A DNA stretch of 64,000 nt, from assembly GCF_030815125.1 (NCBI RefSeq), contig NZ_JAUSWH010000001.1, positions 1 through 64,000 of the forward strand. The letters run 5' to 3'. Both the position numbers and the translations under genes were made by a program. Positions 36,928-46,627 of this stretch are shown piece by piece. Source of the stretch: Allorhizobium paknamense. GTDB lineage: Bacteria > Pseudomonadota > Alphaproteobacteria > Rhizobiales > Rhizobiaceae. The notes under the pieces were generated by a model. The model made no database searches. It was not told the DNA's origin and saw only the letters and a program-made list of their open reading frames with translations. Every line of letters starts with the position of its first letter. The first letter of the stretch is position 1.

Positions 36928-38340
36928 TTACTTGTAGCAGACGGCTTTGACGGCCTGGACCACTTCGCCGACATTCGGCAGAGCGAGCTTTTCGAGGTTG
37001 GCCGCATAGGGCATCGGCACATCCTTGCCCGCAATGGTGATGACCGGAGCGTCGAGATAGTCAAAAGCTTCGCGCTGGATGGTGTTGGCGATGAAATCGC
37101 CCACGGAAGACTGCGGGAAGCCTTCTTCGACAGTGACCAGACGGCCCGTTTTCTTGACGGATTCGATCACGGTCGGCAGATCCATCGGGCGCAGCGTGCG
37201 CAGGTCGATGAGTTCGACGTCGATCCCGGCAGCGGTCAGCTCTTCCACAGCCTTGACGGCATAGGTCATGCCAATGCCCCAGGATACCATGGTGACATCC
37301 TTGCCCGCCTTGTGAATGCGCGCCTTGCCGATCGGCAGAACGAAATCATCCATCTTCGGCACTTCGAAGGAGTGACCGTAGAGAATTTCGTTTTCGAGGA
37401 AGATGACCGGGTTCGGATCGCGGATGGCAGCCTTCAGCAGGCCCTTGGCATCGGCCGCCGTGTAAGGCTGGATGACCTTGAGACCCGGAATATGGCTGTA
37501 CCATGCGCCATAGTCCTGGCTGTGCTGGGCGGCAACGCGGGCAGCCGCGCCGTTCGGGCCACGGAACACCATGGGCGCACCCATCTGACCACCGGACATA
37601 TAGAGCGTCTTGGCGGCGGAGTTGATGATCTGGTCAATCGCCTGCATGGCGAAGTTGAAGGTCATGAACTCGACGATCGGACGCAGGCCGGTCATGGCGG
37701 CACCGACAGCGATACCGGCAAAACCGTGCTCGGTGATCGGCGTATCGACAACGCGGTTGGGGCCGAATTCCTGCAGCAGCCCCTGCGTGATCTTGTAGGC
37801 GCCCTGATATTCGGCGACCTCCTCACCCATGATGAAGACATCCGGGTTGGCCCGCATTTCCTCGGCCATGGCTTCGCGCAGCGCTTCACGCACCGTCATC
37901 GTCACCATTTCCGTGCCGGCGGGAATGGCCGGATCGGCAGCAACTTCCACCTTCGGCGCAGCCGGAAGCGTGGTATTATCGGACTTGGAAGACGGCTCAT
38001 CGACGGACTGGCGCGCCTTGCCGCCGGCAGCATCGGATGTCGCAGCCGGGGTATCGGCGTCGGCAGCCTTGGGTGCGGCGATCGCATCGGCGCTCTCGCC
38101 ATCCTGCAGCAGCACGGCGATCACCGTGTTCACCTTGACGTTTGCGGTACCGGCTTCGATCAGCAGCTTGCCGATCACGCCTTCATCCACGGCTTCCACT
38201 TCCATGGTCGCCTTGTCGGTTTCGATTTCAGCGATCACATCGCCGGACTTGACGCTATCGCCTTCCTTCTTGAGCCACTTGGAAAGCGTGCCTTCCTCCA
38301 TGGTCGGAGAAAGGGCGGGCATGAGAATATCGACTGGCAT
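36928..38340 (-). CDS. pdhB: Pyruvate dehydrogenase E1 beta with N-terminal lipoyl domain
   Basis: A 470-residue E1 beta subunit. The first 80 residues are a full lipoyl domain ([20 protein letters not shown], lipoyl Lys in [11 protein letters not shown]), nearly the same as that of pdhC, followed by an Ala/Asp/Ser-rich linker (about 82-140). The transketolase-like domain (about 145-470) begins [18 protein letters not shown] and contains [18 protein letters not shown]. The extra lipoyl domain is known in Hyphomicrobiales. AGGGAGGG upstream. It sits 21 bases after pdhA. Confidence 0.97.
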   Translation of the reverse strand: MPVDILMPALSPTMEEGTLSKWLKKEGDSVKSGDVIAEIETDKATMEVEAVDEGVIGKLLIEAGTANVKVNTVIAVLLQDGESADAIAAPKAADADTPAATSDAAGGKARQSVDEPSSKSDNTTLPAAPKVEVAADPAIPAGTEMVTMTVREALREAMAEEMRANPDVFIMGEEVAEYQGAYKITQGLLQEFGPNRVVDTPITEHGFAGIAVGAAMTGLRPIVEFMTFNFAMQAIDQIINSAAKTLYMSGGQMGAPMVFRGPNGAAARVAAQHSQDYGAWYSHIPGLKVIQPYTAADAKGLLKAAIRDPNPVIFLENEILYGHSFEVPKMDDFVLPIGKARIHKAGKDVTMVSWGIGMTYAVKAVEELTAAGIDVELIDLRTLRPMDLPTVIESVKKTGRLVTVEEGFPQSSVGDFIANTIQREAFDYLDAPVITIAGKDVPMPYAANLEKLALPNVGEVVQAVKAVCYK

Positions 38341-38361
38341 GGGCTAACCCTCCCTTTCGCC

Positions 38362-39423
38362 TTAGAGCAGAATATCGGTGTAGAGCTCGGATACATCCGG
38401 CTCCGGATCGGCCTGGGCGAAATCGGCGCTGTCTGCCACGATATCGCGCACGTCCTTGTCGATCTGCTTCAGGTCGTCTTCGGTGGCCCAGTTCAGTTCC
38501 AGCAGGCGTGCCTTCACCTGCTCGATCGGGTCATGCTCGGAGCGCATCTTCTGCACTTCGTCCTTGGAGCGATACTTGGCCGGGTCGGACATGGAGTGAC
38601 CGCGATAGCGATAGGTCAACATTTCGAGAATGATCGGGCCGCGACCGGAGCGGCAATGCTCCACGGCATAATCTGCGGCAGCCTTGACGGCGCGCACATC
38701 CATGCCATCCACCTGAATGCCGGGGATATTGAAGGAAACGCCGCGCTGGGAGAAATCCGTCTGCGCGGAGGCGCGGGAAACGGAGGTGCCCATGGCATAA
38801 CGGTTGTTCTCGATGATGTAGATCACCGGCAGGCTCCACAGGCGAGCCATGTTGAAGCTCTCATAGACCTGGCCCTGGTTGGCCGCGCCATCGCCGAAAT
38901 AGGCGAGCGACACATTGTCATTGCCACGATACTTGTTGGCGAAGGCCAGACCCGTGCCGAGCGAAACCTGTGCACCGACGATGCCGTGACCGCCGTAGAA
39001 ATGCTTCTCCTTGGAGAACATGTGCATGGAGCCGCCCTTGCCCTTGGACAGACCGCCGCGGCGGCCCGTCAACTCGGCCATGACGCCCCGGGCGCTCATG
39101 CCGCAGGCCAGCATGTGGCCGTGGTCACGATAACCGGTAATGACCTGGTCGCCTTCCTTCAGCGCCATCTGCATGCCGACGACGACAGCTTCCTGGCCGA
39201 TGTAAAGGTGACAGAAGCCGCCGATGAAGCCCATGCCGTAGAGCTGGCCTGCCTTTTCCTCGAAACGGCGAATGAGGAGCATTTCGCGATAAGCCTTCAG
39301 CTCCTCCTCGCGATCAAGCTCGACGATTGCCCCTTGCGTGAAATTGCTCTTGGCCTGCTTGGCCTGAGCTGGCTTGGCCTGAGCCTTGCGACCGGATGCG
39401 GTCGCGTTGGTGCGCGGCGCCAT
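38362..39423 (-). CDS. pdhA: Pyruvate dehydrogenase E1 alpha
   Basis: The thiamine-diphosphate-binding E1 subunit. An Ala/Lys-rich N terminus (about 30 residues, KAQAKPAQAKQAK) precedes the catalytic fold; the ThDP motif GDGAANQGQVYESFNMA lies near residue 175, and the phosphorylation-loop-like RYRGHSMSDPAKYR near 275. GGGAGGAATG lies just before the ATG. First gene of the pdh operon; a 224-base region up to ftsB carries its promoter and a palindrome at 39552. Confidence 0.97.
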   Translation of the reverse strand: MAPRTNATASGRKAQAKPAQAKQAKSNFTQGAIVELDREEELKAYREMLLIRRFEEKAGQLYGMGFIGGFCHLYIGQEAVVVGMQMALKEGDQVITGYRDHGHMLACGMSARGVMAELTGRRGGLSKGKGGSMHMFSKEKHFYGGHGIVGAQVSLGTGLAFANKYRGNDNVSLAYFGDGAANQGQVYESFNMARLWSLPVIYIIENNRYAMGTSVSRASAQTDFSQRGVSFNIPGIQVDGMDVRAVKAAADYAVEHCRSGRGPIILEMLTYRYRGHSMSDPAKYRSKDEVQKMRSEHDPIEQVKARLLELNWATEDDLKQIDKDVRDIVADSADFAQADPEPDVSELYTDILL

Positions 39424-39551
39424 TCATTCCTCCCTGACTTGCTGGGGTTCTTGATTGCGCACCACCATATTCAAGAAAGGCTGAAGTCGCAATGCACTAA
39501 ATGCATGCCTTCCATTCGCTGTAAACATAGAGAATTACAGCATTTTTTGCG

Positions 39552-39572
39552 ATTAACTGAAATCCAGTTAAT
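39552..39572. promoter_or_regulatory. Inverted repeat upstream of pdhA, operator candidate
   Basis: ATTAACTG, AAATC, CAGTTAAT: an 8-5-8 perfect dyad in an AT-rich stretch about 130 bases before the pdhA start, suiting a dimeric regulator. A second short dyad, ATGCAC/ATGCAT-like, lies at about 39492-39507. Confidence 0.4.
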
Positions 39573-39647
39573 TTAAATTCCCCGGATTTATACTGGGAGC
39601 AATGCAGCATTTTTTGTGTGCACTGCAACCGTCACTTCAAAAGGCTT

Positions 39648-39959
39648 TCAGCGATTGAAAATGACGATCTCGTCCGGGCGCGACATGTTGAGCTGATAGC
39701 GGGCCTTTTCATCGATCATGTCGCGCTCGAGCGAACCGTCGCTCAACAATTCAACCTGTTTTTCGATTGCCTTGCGCTTCTTAACCAGATCGGCCAGCTC
39801 CTTGTTCCGCTCGGCGCGGATCTGGTCGAAGCGCTCGCCTGCGCGCAGGCCATAATCGCCATGAATGCTGTGATAGCCGAAATAGCCGATGAAAGCGACG
39901 GTGATGGCGGGAAGGATGAGACGTCCGAATTTTCTGTTCTTGTGATGGCGTGTCCACAT
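39648..39959 (-). CDS. ftsB: Septum formation initiator FtsB/DivIC-like
   Basis: A 103-residue bitopic membrane protein: short basic N terminus (WTRHHKNRKFGRL), one helix (ILPAITVAFIGYFGYHSI, residues 15-32), then a coiled coil (about 42-80, RAERNKELADLVKKRKAIEKQ) and the conserved DMIDEKARYQLNMSRPDEIVI. It takes part in the divisome with FtsL and FtsQ. The position between eno and pdhA is standard in Hyphomicrobiales. Confidence 0.9.
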   Translation of the reverse strand: MWTRHHKNRKFGRLILPAITVAFIGYFGYHSIHGDYGLRAGERFDQIRAERNKELADLVKKRKAIEKQVELLSDGSLERDMIDEKARYQLNMSRPDEIVIFNR

Positions 39960-40087
39960 GCCCCGGCGACCTTGTACGCATGACCTTTGCCACTGCGCCA
40001 GCCGCGCAGCGGAGGGAAGACGGCTCCCTTAACCCAAACATTAGAGCGGAACCCTTAACCGTTCGTTGACCATGACGTATCCGCAAC

Positions 40088-40123
40088 AAAAAACCGCCGC
40101 GATCCCTGGGGAGCGCGGCGGTT
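40088..40123 (-). terminator. Terminator of eno
   Basis: Minus strand AACCGCCGCG ... CGCGGCGGTT followed by TTTTTTG, 28 bases after the eno stop. Confidence 0.92.
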
Positions 40124-40150
40124 GTTCAGTGATTGAAAAAGACCAGACTA

Positions 40151-41494
<1,344 letters not shown>

Positions 41495-41653
41495 TTATCC
41501 GATGAAACGGAAATTACAATGACGGTTTGACCGGTAAAAAGACAAAAGCTAATCGATTTAAATGATCTTCTGCCGTTTTGTGCCGGGATAAATCGGTTAA
41601 AGTTTGTCAGGGAAAAGGGGAAACCGGTTCTCCCGAAAAGACAAACGATGCCC

Positions 41654-41698
41654 AAAAACCTGGAGACGGGCGAATTCAGGATGAATCCGCCCGTCTCC
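41654..41698 (-). terminator. Terminator of kdsA
   Basis: Minus strand 11-bp perfect stem GGAGACGGGCG / CGCCCGTCTCC with a 15-base loop, followed by AGGTTTTTGG; starts 9 bases after the kdsA stop. Confidence 0.88.
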
Positions 41699-41707
41699 GG
41701 AGGCTTT

Positions 41708-42553
41708 TTAATCGGCCTTGGTGACGGCGTCGAAGGCCATCAACTTTTCCAGAAGAGCCTCGAGTTTATCGAGATAAACCATGTTGGGGCCATCCGACGG
41801 CGCATTGTCCGGGTCCTGGTGCGATTCGATGAAAAGCCCGGCAACGCCGACGGCGACGGCTGCGCGCGCCAGGGTTTCCACGAATTCGCGCTGGCCACCG
41901 GTGGAACCGCCCTGCCCGCCCGGCTGCTGCACCGAGTGAGTCGCATCGAAAATCACCGGCGCACCCATGCCCGCCATGATCGGCAGCGAGCGCATGTCGG
42001 AAACCAGCGTATTGTAGCCGAAGGAGGCGCCGCGCTCGCACAGCATGACATTGGGATTGCCGGACAGCGTGATCTTTTCCATCACATTCTTCATGTCCCA
42101 GGGGGCGAGGAACTGGCCCTTCTTCACGTTGATGGCGCGGCCGGTCTTGGCGGCAGCAACGAGAAGATCCGTCTGGCGGCACAGGAAAGCTGGAATTTGC
42201 AGCACATCCACGACCTCCGCCACGATGGCGCATTGCTCTTCGGTGTGAATATCGGTCAGCACCGGAAAGCCGAACTCCTTCTTCAGGTCGGCAAAGATTT
42301 CCAGCCCCTTTTCAATACCGATGCCGCGCCCGCCCTTCAGCGAGGTGCGGTTGGCCTTGTCGAAGGAGGACTTGTAGACCAGACCAATGCCAAGCCGGTC
42401 GCAGATTTCCTTGATGCTGCCCGCCATCATGAAGGCGTGCTCCCGGCTTTCCATCTGGCAGGGGCCGCAAATCAGCGAAAAACGCTTGGAATTGCTGAAG
42501 GAAACGGTCTTGTCGCCCGCGCCGACGGTGACGGTGGCATTGGGGGAGGTCAT
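41708..42553 (-). CDS. kdsA: 2-dehydro-3-deoxyphosphooctonate aldolase (Kdo-8-phosphate synthase)
   Basis: Condenses phosphoenolpyruvate with arabinose-5-phosphate to Kdo-8-P for lipopolysaccharide. [32 protein letters not shown], the Gly-rich [11 protein letters not shown], and the C-terminal [19 protein letters not shown]. The ATG at 42553 (GAGGAG 8 bases upstream) gives 281 residues; a GTG two codons earlier lies within the ribosome site. Its start is 2 bases after the VOC gene stop, so the two are co-translated. Confidence 0.96.
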   Translation of the reverse strand: MTSPNATVTVGAGDKTVSFSNSKRFSLICGPCQMESREHAFMMAGSIKEICDRLGIGLVYKSSFDKANRTSLKGGRGIGIEKGLEIFADLKKEFGFPVLTDIHTEEQCAIVAEVVDVLQIPAFLCRQTDLLVAAAKTGRAINVKKGQFLAPWDMKNVMEKITLSGNPNVMLCERGASFGYNTLVSDMRSLPIMAGMGAPVIFDATHSVQQPGGQGGSTGGQREFVETLARAAVAVGVAGLFIESHQDPDNAPSDGPNMVYLDKLEALLEKLMAFDAVTKAD

Positions 42554-42555
42554 CT

Positions 42556-43428
42556 TCACTTCTCCTCGAATACAAAGCGCAGACCCTGACCGGGCTGCGG
42601 CGATACGGAAAGCCCATGCGGCTCTCGCTCATAGCGCACGCCATTAGCAGCCAGCACTTCCGCTGTCACCTCAAGATCGGAGACCGCAAGAACGAGCGCC
42701 GTCGCTTCCGGCCCGGCGCGGCCTCTCGGCGCAAGGTGGATCGGCAGGTTTGCCGTTTCAAACACCACCCCATCCGCCATGGGCTCATCCGCCGTGGCCC
42801 CATCCGCCGTAGCATGTGCCGTGGCACCGAATACCAGCCGGAACCACTCGACATAGGCTTGCGGATCGGCAGCCTGAAGTTCGATGCGCTTGATGCCGGT
42901 GACCGCATTGGCATGCGCCTCAAGGCTGCCCCGGTCAGCGGGCAGCGGATTGATCCTCTGGCAGGTGAAAAGCAGCAGTTCCTCCGCCTGCGAATGGGTG
43001 GAGAAAGCCAGCCGAAAGCTCGCCTCCACCTCCCGGCCATCGGCAAGGCGCATCACCCTGCCGAAATTCAGCACCCGCCCACCGGAAAGATCGGCGGCCT
43101 GGAAGGCCTGATGATCGGCCTCCGCATCATCCGTCAGCGCCACGATGGCCGAAAGCCCTTCGCCCTTTGCTGTCAGGAAGGCCTGATCGCGAGCAACGAA
43201 AACATTGCCGTCCTGCACCGCCGCCGCGGCCATGGCGGCATCGCCAATGGCCAATGGCTCCAGATAGGTCTTGTCGGAGAAGAAAACGCAGGCATTGGCT
43301 GTCCCGAAGGGGTGCTGCGCATCGGCAGCCACAGTAAAGCCAAGCTGGCTGAGGCGGCTTCTGCCCACCGACAGGGAGCGCACCGGCAGCACCAGATGAT
43401 CCACCGGATAGTGTTTGCCTTCAACCAT
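42556..43428 (-). CDS. VOC-superfamily (glyoxalase-like) protein
   Basis: A 290-residue protein of the Glyoxalase_3-like type: [23 protein letters not shown] at the N terminus and a second half beginning [25 protein letters not shown], that is two tandem beta-alpha-beta-beta-beta modules. Metal ligand His in VDHL; substrate unknown. Residues near 205-219 are coded by three 15-base repeats (42771-42815) giving an ATADG-type linker. GGAGGCG before the ATG. It directly precedes kdsA, an arrangement I would read as convenience of transcription rather than a pathway link. Confidence 0.8.
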   Translation of the reverse strand: MVEGKHYPVDHLVLPVRSLSVGRSRLSQLGFTVAADAQHPFGTANACVFFSDKTYLEPLAIGDAAMAAAAVQDGNVFVARDQAFLTAKGEGLSAIVALTDDAEADHQAFQAADLSGGRVLNFGRVMRLADGREVEASFRLAFSTHSQAEELLLFTCQRINPLPADRGSLEAHANAVTGIKRIELQAADPQAYVEWFRLVFGATAHATADGATADEPMADGVVFETANLPIHLAPRGRAGPEATALVLAVSDLEVTAEVLAANGVRYEREPHGLSVSPQPGQGLRFVFEEK

Positions 43429-43446
43429 GATCAGACGCCTCCTCTA

Positions 43447-43547
43447 CGGCGCTTTTCGATCTGATTGAATCAGATCGGCGCTCTAACTCTTTGTTTTTAC
43501 GCATTTCCGGGCGGAAAACCGGTTTCCACTTCTCCTGAAAACGCTCC
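43447..43547 (-). repeat. Family B palindromic repeat, copy 5, with 12-bp hairpin
   Basis: GGCGCTTTTCGATCTGATTG ... AATCAGATCGGCGCTC hairpin (43447-43482; also at 30158 inverted), then the B unit: CTAACTCTTTGTTTTTACGC, ATTTCCGGGCGGAAAACCGG, and TTTCCACTTCTCCTGAAAAC. 43555-43585 is a further small GCAATTCC/GGAATTGC hairpin. Confidence 0.7.
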
Positions 43548-43591
43548 AACTGCTTGTCTCACCGCAATTCCCGAGGAATTGCGGAAGTATA

Positions 43592-43713
43592 TCAAGGTTC
43601 GAAGATGCGTCAGCCTCCCCGCCTTGAAAGAGTTTCGAATATCTCAAATGCATCAAAGGCTTGAGATATTCGAAAGGGAATACCAAGCGTCATTTTCAAT
43701 GACGCTTGGTATT
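43592..43713 (+). repeat. Family C triple-hairpin repeat, copy 2
   Basis: CAAGGTTCGAAGATGCG ... GCCTTGAAAG; TTCGAATATCTCAAATGC ... GCTTGAGATATTCGAA (14-bp stem); TACCAAGCGTCATT ... AATGACGCTTGGTA (14-bp perfect stem). It ends 2 bases before the stop codon of the 43716 gene and may serve as its 3' end. Confidence 0.85.
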
Positions 43714-43715
43714 CC

Positions 43716-44405
43716 TCAGGGCTTTTTCTCCACCAGCTTGGGCGGAGGAAAAGCCAGAACCTCCTTGGTGTAGGTTTCCACCACCATGCTGATGGGCGTG
43801 CCATCCGGCACGGACAGCAGCGCATGGTGCTGCAACACCTCATCCGGTATATGGAGCGGGCCGCTCTCGGATTCTATGGGTGCACCCATTTCCCAGGCTT
43901 CCGGCAGAGGCCGCCAAAGAAGCTCGGCGCTGATCGTATGCCGCTGGAAATGCAGCGGCTGAACCACCCGGCCAAAAGCGGTGTCCGTGCTATCGAGCAC
44001 CTTGTTCATCTCCGGCGTCAAGCGCGAGGGCACGTACCAGTTATCCGCCACGGACAGCACATGGTCACCGCATTTGAGGCGCACACGGCGATAGCCGACG
44101 GGCTCATCCATTGAAACTTTGAGAGCGGCGCGCACCTCCTCACCGGCAGGCTTGTCCATATCCTTCACACGCTCGGCCACGATTTTCTGACCGGGAGCAA
44201 GTTCGTGCCGGGCGCACCAATGATCCAGCGTCAGCGTGGCGCTGTCATGGCTCAAAAGCCGGGCATTGAGATCCTGCAACAGCGCCTCCGCCTGAAGCCG
44301 CGTGACCGGCGTATCCTGCCACACGGCACGATCTTGGCTGTGTCCGGCAGAGGGAAAGCTCATTGAAGCCACGAGAAAAGGCAGGGACAGAAAGGCTGAA
44401 CGCAT
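43716..44405 (-). CDS. Exported chorismate-lyase-like protein
   Basis: A 229-residue protein with a signal peptide (FLSLPFLVASMSFPSAGHS, cut near residue 23). The segment VLSVADNWYVPSRLTPEMN followed by a TDTAFGRVV turn and LHFQRH resembles the UbiC/UTRA fold as seen in many annotated chorismate-lyase-like hypothetical proteins of alphaproteobacteria; a pair of cysteines (DHWCARH and LKCGDH) could form a disulfide outside the cytoplasm. An exported chorismate lyase would be odd, so it probably binds another small ligand. AAGGAG before the ATG. No operon partner. Confidence 0.6.
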   Translation of the reverse strand: MRSAFLSLPFLVASMSFPSAGHSQDRAVWQDTPVTRLQAEALLQDLNARLLSHDSATLTLDHWCARHELAPGQKIVAERVKDMDKPAGEEVRAALKVSMDEPVGYRRVRLKCGDHVLSVADNWYVPSRLTPEMNKVLDSTDTAFGRVVQPLHFQRHTISAELLWRPLPEAWEMGAPIESESGPLHIPDEVLQHHALLSVPDGTPISMVVETYTKEVLAFPPPKLVEKKP

Positions 44406-44823
44406 GAAAACTCCTTAAATGAGGAAGGCATGATCGAACAGTGCGCCAAGGCCGATTTCGTTTAGATCATGCGGAGGAATCGAACAGACATGAAATTGCG
44501 CACGGCTTCATGACGGTTCAGTGGCACGCCTCCCAGCATTCGATGGATTTATTTCCTCCGGCGCAAAACTCGAAAAACAATAGCTGCAAAAGCAAACAGC
44601 TTTAACGGCTCCGCTTCTTGAGAAGATCATGCCCGCGCGCTAAGTCACCTTCCAGATGTGGCAACCTTTCATAAAGCGTATGTCCCCGTCTCGCAGCCGG
44701 CGACAGGTCCTCCCACCGTGTCGCCCGCCGCATGAAACGTTTTGGCTGAACCAACGTTGCAGCCGATGTCGTCAACCTGCGGCCCTTCCTCCCACGGGGC
44801 CGCACAAGAAAAGAACCGAACAC
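44406..44823. other. Gene-free region ahead of gluP
   Basis: 418 bases divergently placed between the chorismate-lyase-like gene and gluP. I see no ORF with a ribosome site. It contains the dyad noted at 44737-44758 and a GC-rich hairpin GCGGCCC/GGGGCCGC just upstream of the gluP start (44781-44803). Confidence 0.5.
44737..44758. promoter_or_regulatory. Dyad upstream of gluP, operator candidate
   Basis: AACGTTTTGG, CTGAA, CCAACGTT: an inverted repeat with one two-base gap and AACGTT at both ends, the leftmost part also being the palindrome AAACGTTT (44735-44742). It lies 66 bases before the permease start. LacI-type sugar regulators bind sites of this general shape; the regulator is unknown. 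Confidence 0.4.
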
Positions 44824-46071
44824 ATGGCAGGAATTCAAACGGGTGCCGCGCCCTCCTCCGGCACCGCAGCCACGTCCGGCCGGTCCTATACCGGTCCGCT
44901 GGTGGCGCTCACCTCGCTCTTTTTCCTCTGGGGCTTCATTACGTGCCTCAACGACATTCTCATCCCGCATTTGAAGAATGTTTTCCAGCTGAACTACACG
45001 CAGACCATGTTGATCCAGTTCTGCTTCTTCGGCGCCTATTTCATCGTATCGCTCCCGGCTGGCGCGCTGGTAAAGCGCATCAGCTACAAATGGGGCATCG
45101 TCACCGGATTGCTGGTTGCGGCCATTGGCTGCGCGCTCTTCATTCCAGCCGCCAGCCTGCGCATCTATGCGCTGTTTCTCGGCGCGCTTTTCGTGCTGGC
45201 CGCTGGCATCACCATTCTGCAGGTCGCGGCGAACCCCTATGTCACCGTGCTCGGGCCCCCGGAAACCTCGTCCAGCCGCCTGACGCTGACGCAGGCCTTC
45301 AACTCTCTCGGCACGACGGTTGCGCCGCTGTTTGGCGCCATCCTCATTCTTTCTTCCGCCACCAAGGCGGTGGAAGCCGAGGCTGATGCCGTGAAGTTTC
45401 CCTATCTGCTGCTGGCAGCCACCTTTCTGGTTCTGGCCGCCATCTTTGCAGCGCTGAAACTGCCCGCCGTCGAAGGCGAGGAAGATCCGGCCCATGCGGG
45501 TGAAACCGGCGGCTCGGCCTGGCAGTACCGCCATCTGGTGCTGGGGGCCATTGGTATCTTCGTCTATGTTGGCGGTGAAGTCAGCGTCGGAAGCTTCCTC
45601 GTGAACTTTCTCGCGGAACCGTCGATTGCCGGGTTTTCGGAGCAGGAAGCCGCCCATTACGTCTCCTATTTCTGGGGTGGCGCAATGGTCGGGCGTTTCA
45701 TCGGTTCGGTTGCGATGCGCTATATCGGCGATGGCAAGGCATTGGCGATCAATGCCGTCTGCGCCGGAGCCCTGCTGCTCATCACCGTGCTCACCACCGG
45801 CCACGTGGCCATGTGGACGGTGCTGGCCGTCGGCTTCTTCAACTCCATCATGTTCCCCACCATTTTCAGCCTGGCGCTGAAGGGGCTTGGCCATCATACC
45901 AGCCAGGGATCGGGCATTCTGTGCCTTGCCATCGTCGGTGGGGCCATACTGCCGGTCATTCAGGGTGGACTGGCCGATTCCATCGGCATTCACATGGCCT
46001 TCCTGATGCCGATCCTCTGCTATGTCTACATCGCCTTTTACGGGCTGGTGGGCTCGCGCCCGCGCGCTTGA
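44824..46071 (+). CDS. gluP: Glucose/galactose MFS permease, FucP family
   Basis: A 415-residue, twelve-helix permease closely resembling Brucella GluP, a glucose/galactose importer. Core motifs: [20 protein letters not shown] (helix 1), [16 protein letters not shown] (helix 2), [17 protein letters not shown] and [18 protein letters not shown] (FucP-family signatures), and [15 protein letters not shown] (helix 10). The ATG at 44824 lacks a strong ribosome site but begins the conserved protein; the longer frame to 44656 is out of family. Its own terminator follows. Confidence 0.92.
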   Translation: MAGIQTGAAPSSGTAATSGRSYTGPLVALTSLFFLWGFITCLNDILIPHLKNVFQLNYTQTMLIQFCFFGAYFIVSLPAGALVKRISYKWGIVTGLLVAAIGCALFIPAASLRIYALFLGALFVLAAGITILQVAANPYVTVLGPPETSSSRLTLTQAFNSLGTTVAPLFGAILILSSATKAVEAEADAVKFPYLLLAATFLVLAAIFAALKLPAVEGEEDPAHAGETGGSAWQYRHLVLGAIGIFVYVGGEVSVGSFLVNFLAEPSIAGFSEQEAAHYVSYFWGGAMVGRFIGSVAMRYIGDGKALAINAVCAGALLLITVLTTGHVAMWTVLAVGFFNSIMFPTIFSLALKGLGHHTSQGSGILCLAIVGGAILPVIQGGLADSIGIHMAFLMPILCYVYIAFYGLVGSRPRA

Positions 46072-46082
46072 CCGTAGTTCCG

Positions 46083-46120
46083 ACGCCCGGCACGATCCAC
46101 GGTGCCGGGCGTTTTCTTTT
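46083..46120 (+). terminator. Terminator of gluP
   Basis: ACGCCCGGCAC / GTGCCGGGCGT stem followed by TTTCTTTT, 12 bases after the stop codon. Confidence 0.93.
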
Positions 46121-46189
46121 GCATAGACCTGCGGGAACAAAGCCGTTGCCGATCCTGTTGACGGGATGAACAACAAGGAGGATCGCTCA

Positions 46190-46456
46190 ATGCAGATTAC
46201 CTATCATGTCGGTGAACATGACGGCGGCTATGCCTATCGGCTGCGGGACGTGTGGTCGGAAACCTTTCCCGATCACGACAGCGCCCTGAGGGCTGCGCGC
46301 TCCGCTGCCGAACGTCAGCACCTGGAGGGTCAGGACGCCGAAATCAGCTATCAGCTTGCCGACGGACGCTGGCAGACGGAGCATGCCGATGGCGGCGACC
46401 GACCGGAAACGGAAGTGGTGGATGACGTGGCCGAGGCAGCGCAAAAGCAGGTTTGA
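46190..46456 (+). CDS. DUF2188-like small protein
   Basis: An 88-residue acidic protein, opening MQITYHVGEHDGGYAYRL with FPDHDSALRAARSAAER, the pattern of DUF2188 (short proteins that carry a Trp/Tyr-rich sheet and a helix; function unknown). AAGGAGG lies 8 bases before the ATG at 46190, better than the ATG at 46166. The C-terminal 25 residues are very acidic. Free-standing. Confidence 0.75.
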   Translation: MQITYHVGEHDGGYAYRLRDVWSETFPDHDSALRAARSAAERQHLEGQDAEISYQLADGRWQTEHADGGDRPETEVVDDVAEAAQKQV

Positions 46457-46478
46457 GCGATATTTCATCCAAGTGCTT

Positions 46479-46581
46479 AGAGCATTTCCAGGGAAAGTGG
46501 AAACCGGTTTTCCGTCCGGAAATGCGTAGAAACAAACATTTAGAGCGTTTCAATGTTTCCGTGAAACAATGAAACGCTCTA
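46479..46581 (+). repeat. Family B palindromic repeat, copy 6, plus 14-bp hairpin
   Basis: AGAGCATTTCCAGGGAAAGT, GGAAACCGGTTTTCCGTCCG and GGAAATGCGTAGAAAC form the B unit; then AGAGCGTTTCAATGTTTCC ... GAAACAATGAAACGCTCT is a near-perfect hairpin (46542-46580), as at 4017. Confidence 0.8.
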
Positions 46582-46611
46582 AAAGCAAAGGGCGGCCCGA
46601 AAGCCGCCCTT
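46581..46611 (-). terminator. Terminator of the sulP operon
   Basis: Minus strand AAGGGCGGC, TTTCGG, GCCGCCCTT, then TGCTTTT; 16 bases past the sulP stop. Confidence 0.8.
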
Positions 46612-46627
46612 CTCGATATCGTGTTGG

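Noticed and set aside
35101..39576. A 1491-codon open frame on the plus strand opposite pdhC-pdhB-pdhA
   Set aside because: It is a GC-driven antisense shadow of the pdh operon: the minus-strand genes have clear domains and ribosome sites, and the shadow is His/Arg/Gly-rich without family motifs.
44602..46176. A 524-codon minus-strand frame across gluP
   Set aside because: It mirrors the permease gene; composition (Gln, Arg, Gly) is typical of antisense frames and there is no ribosome site.
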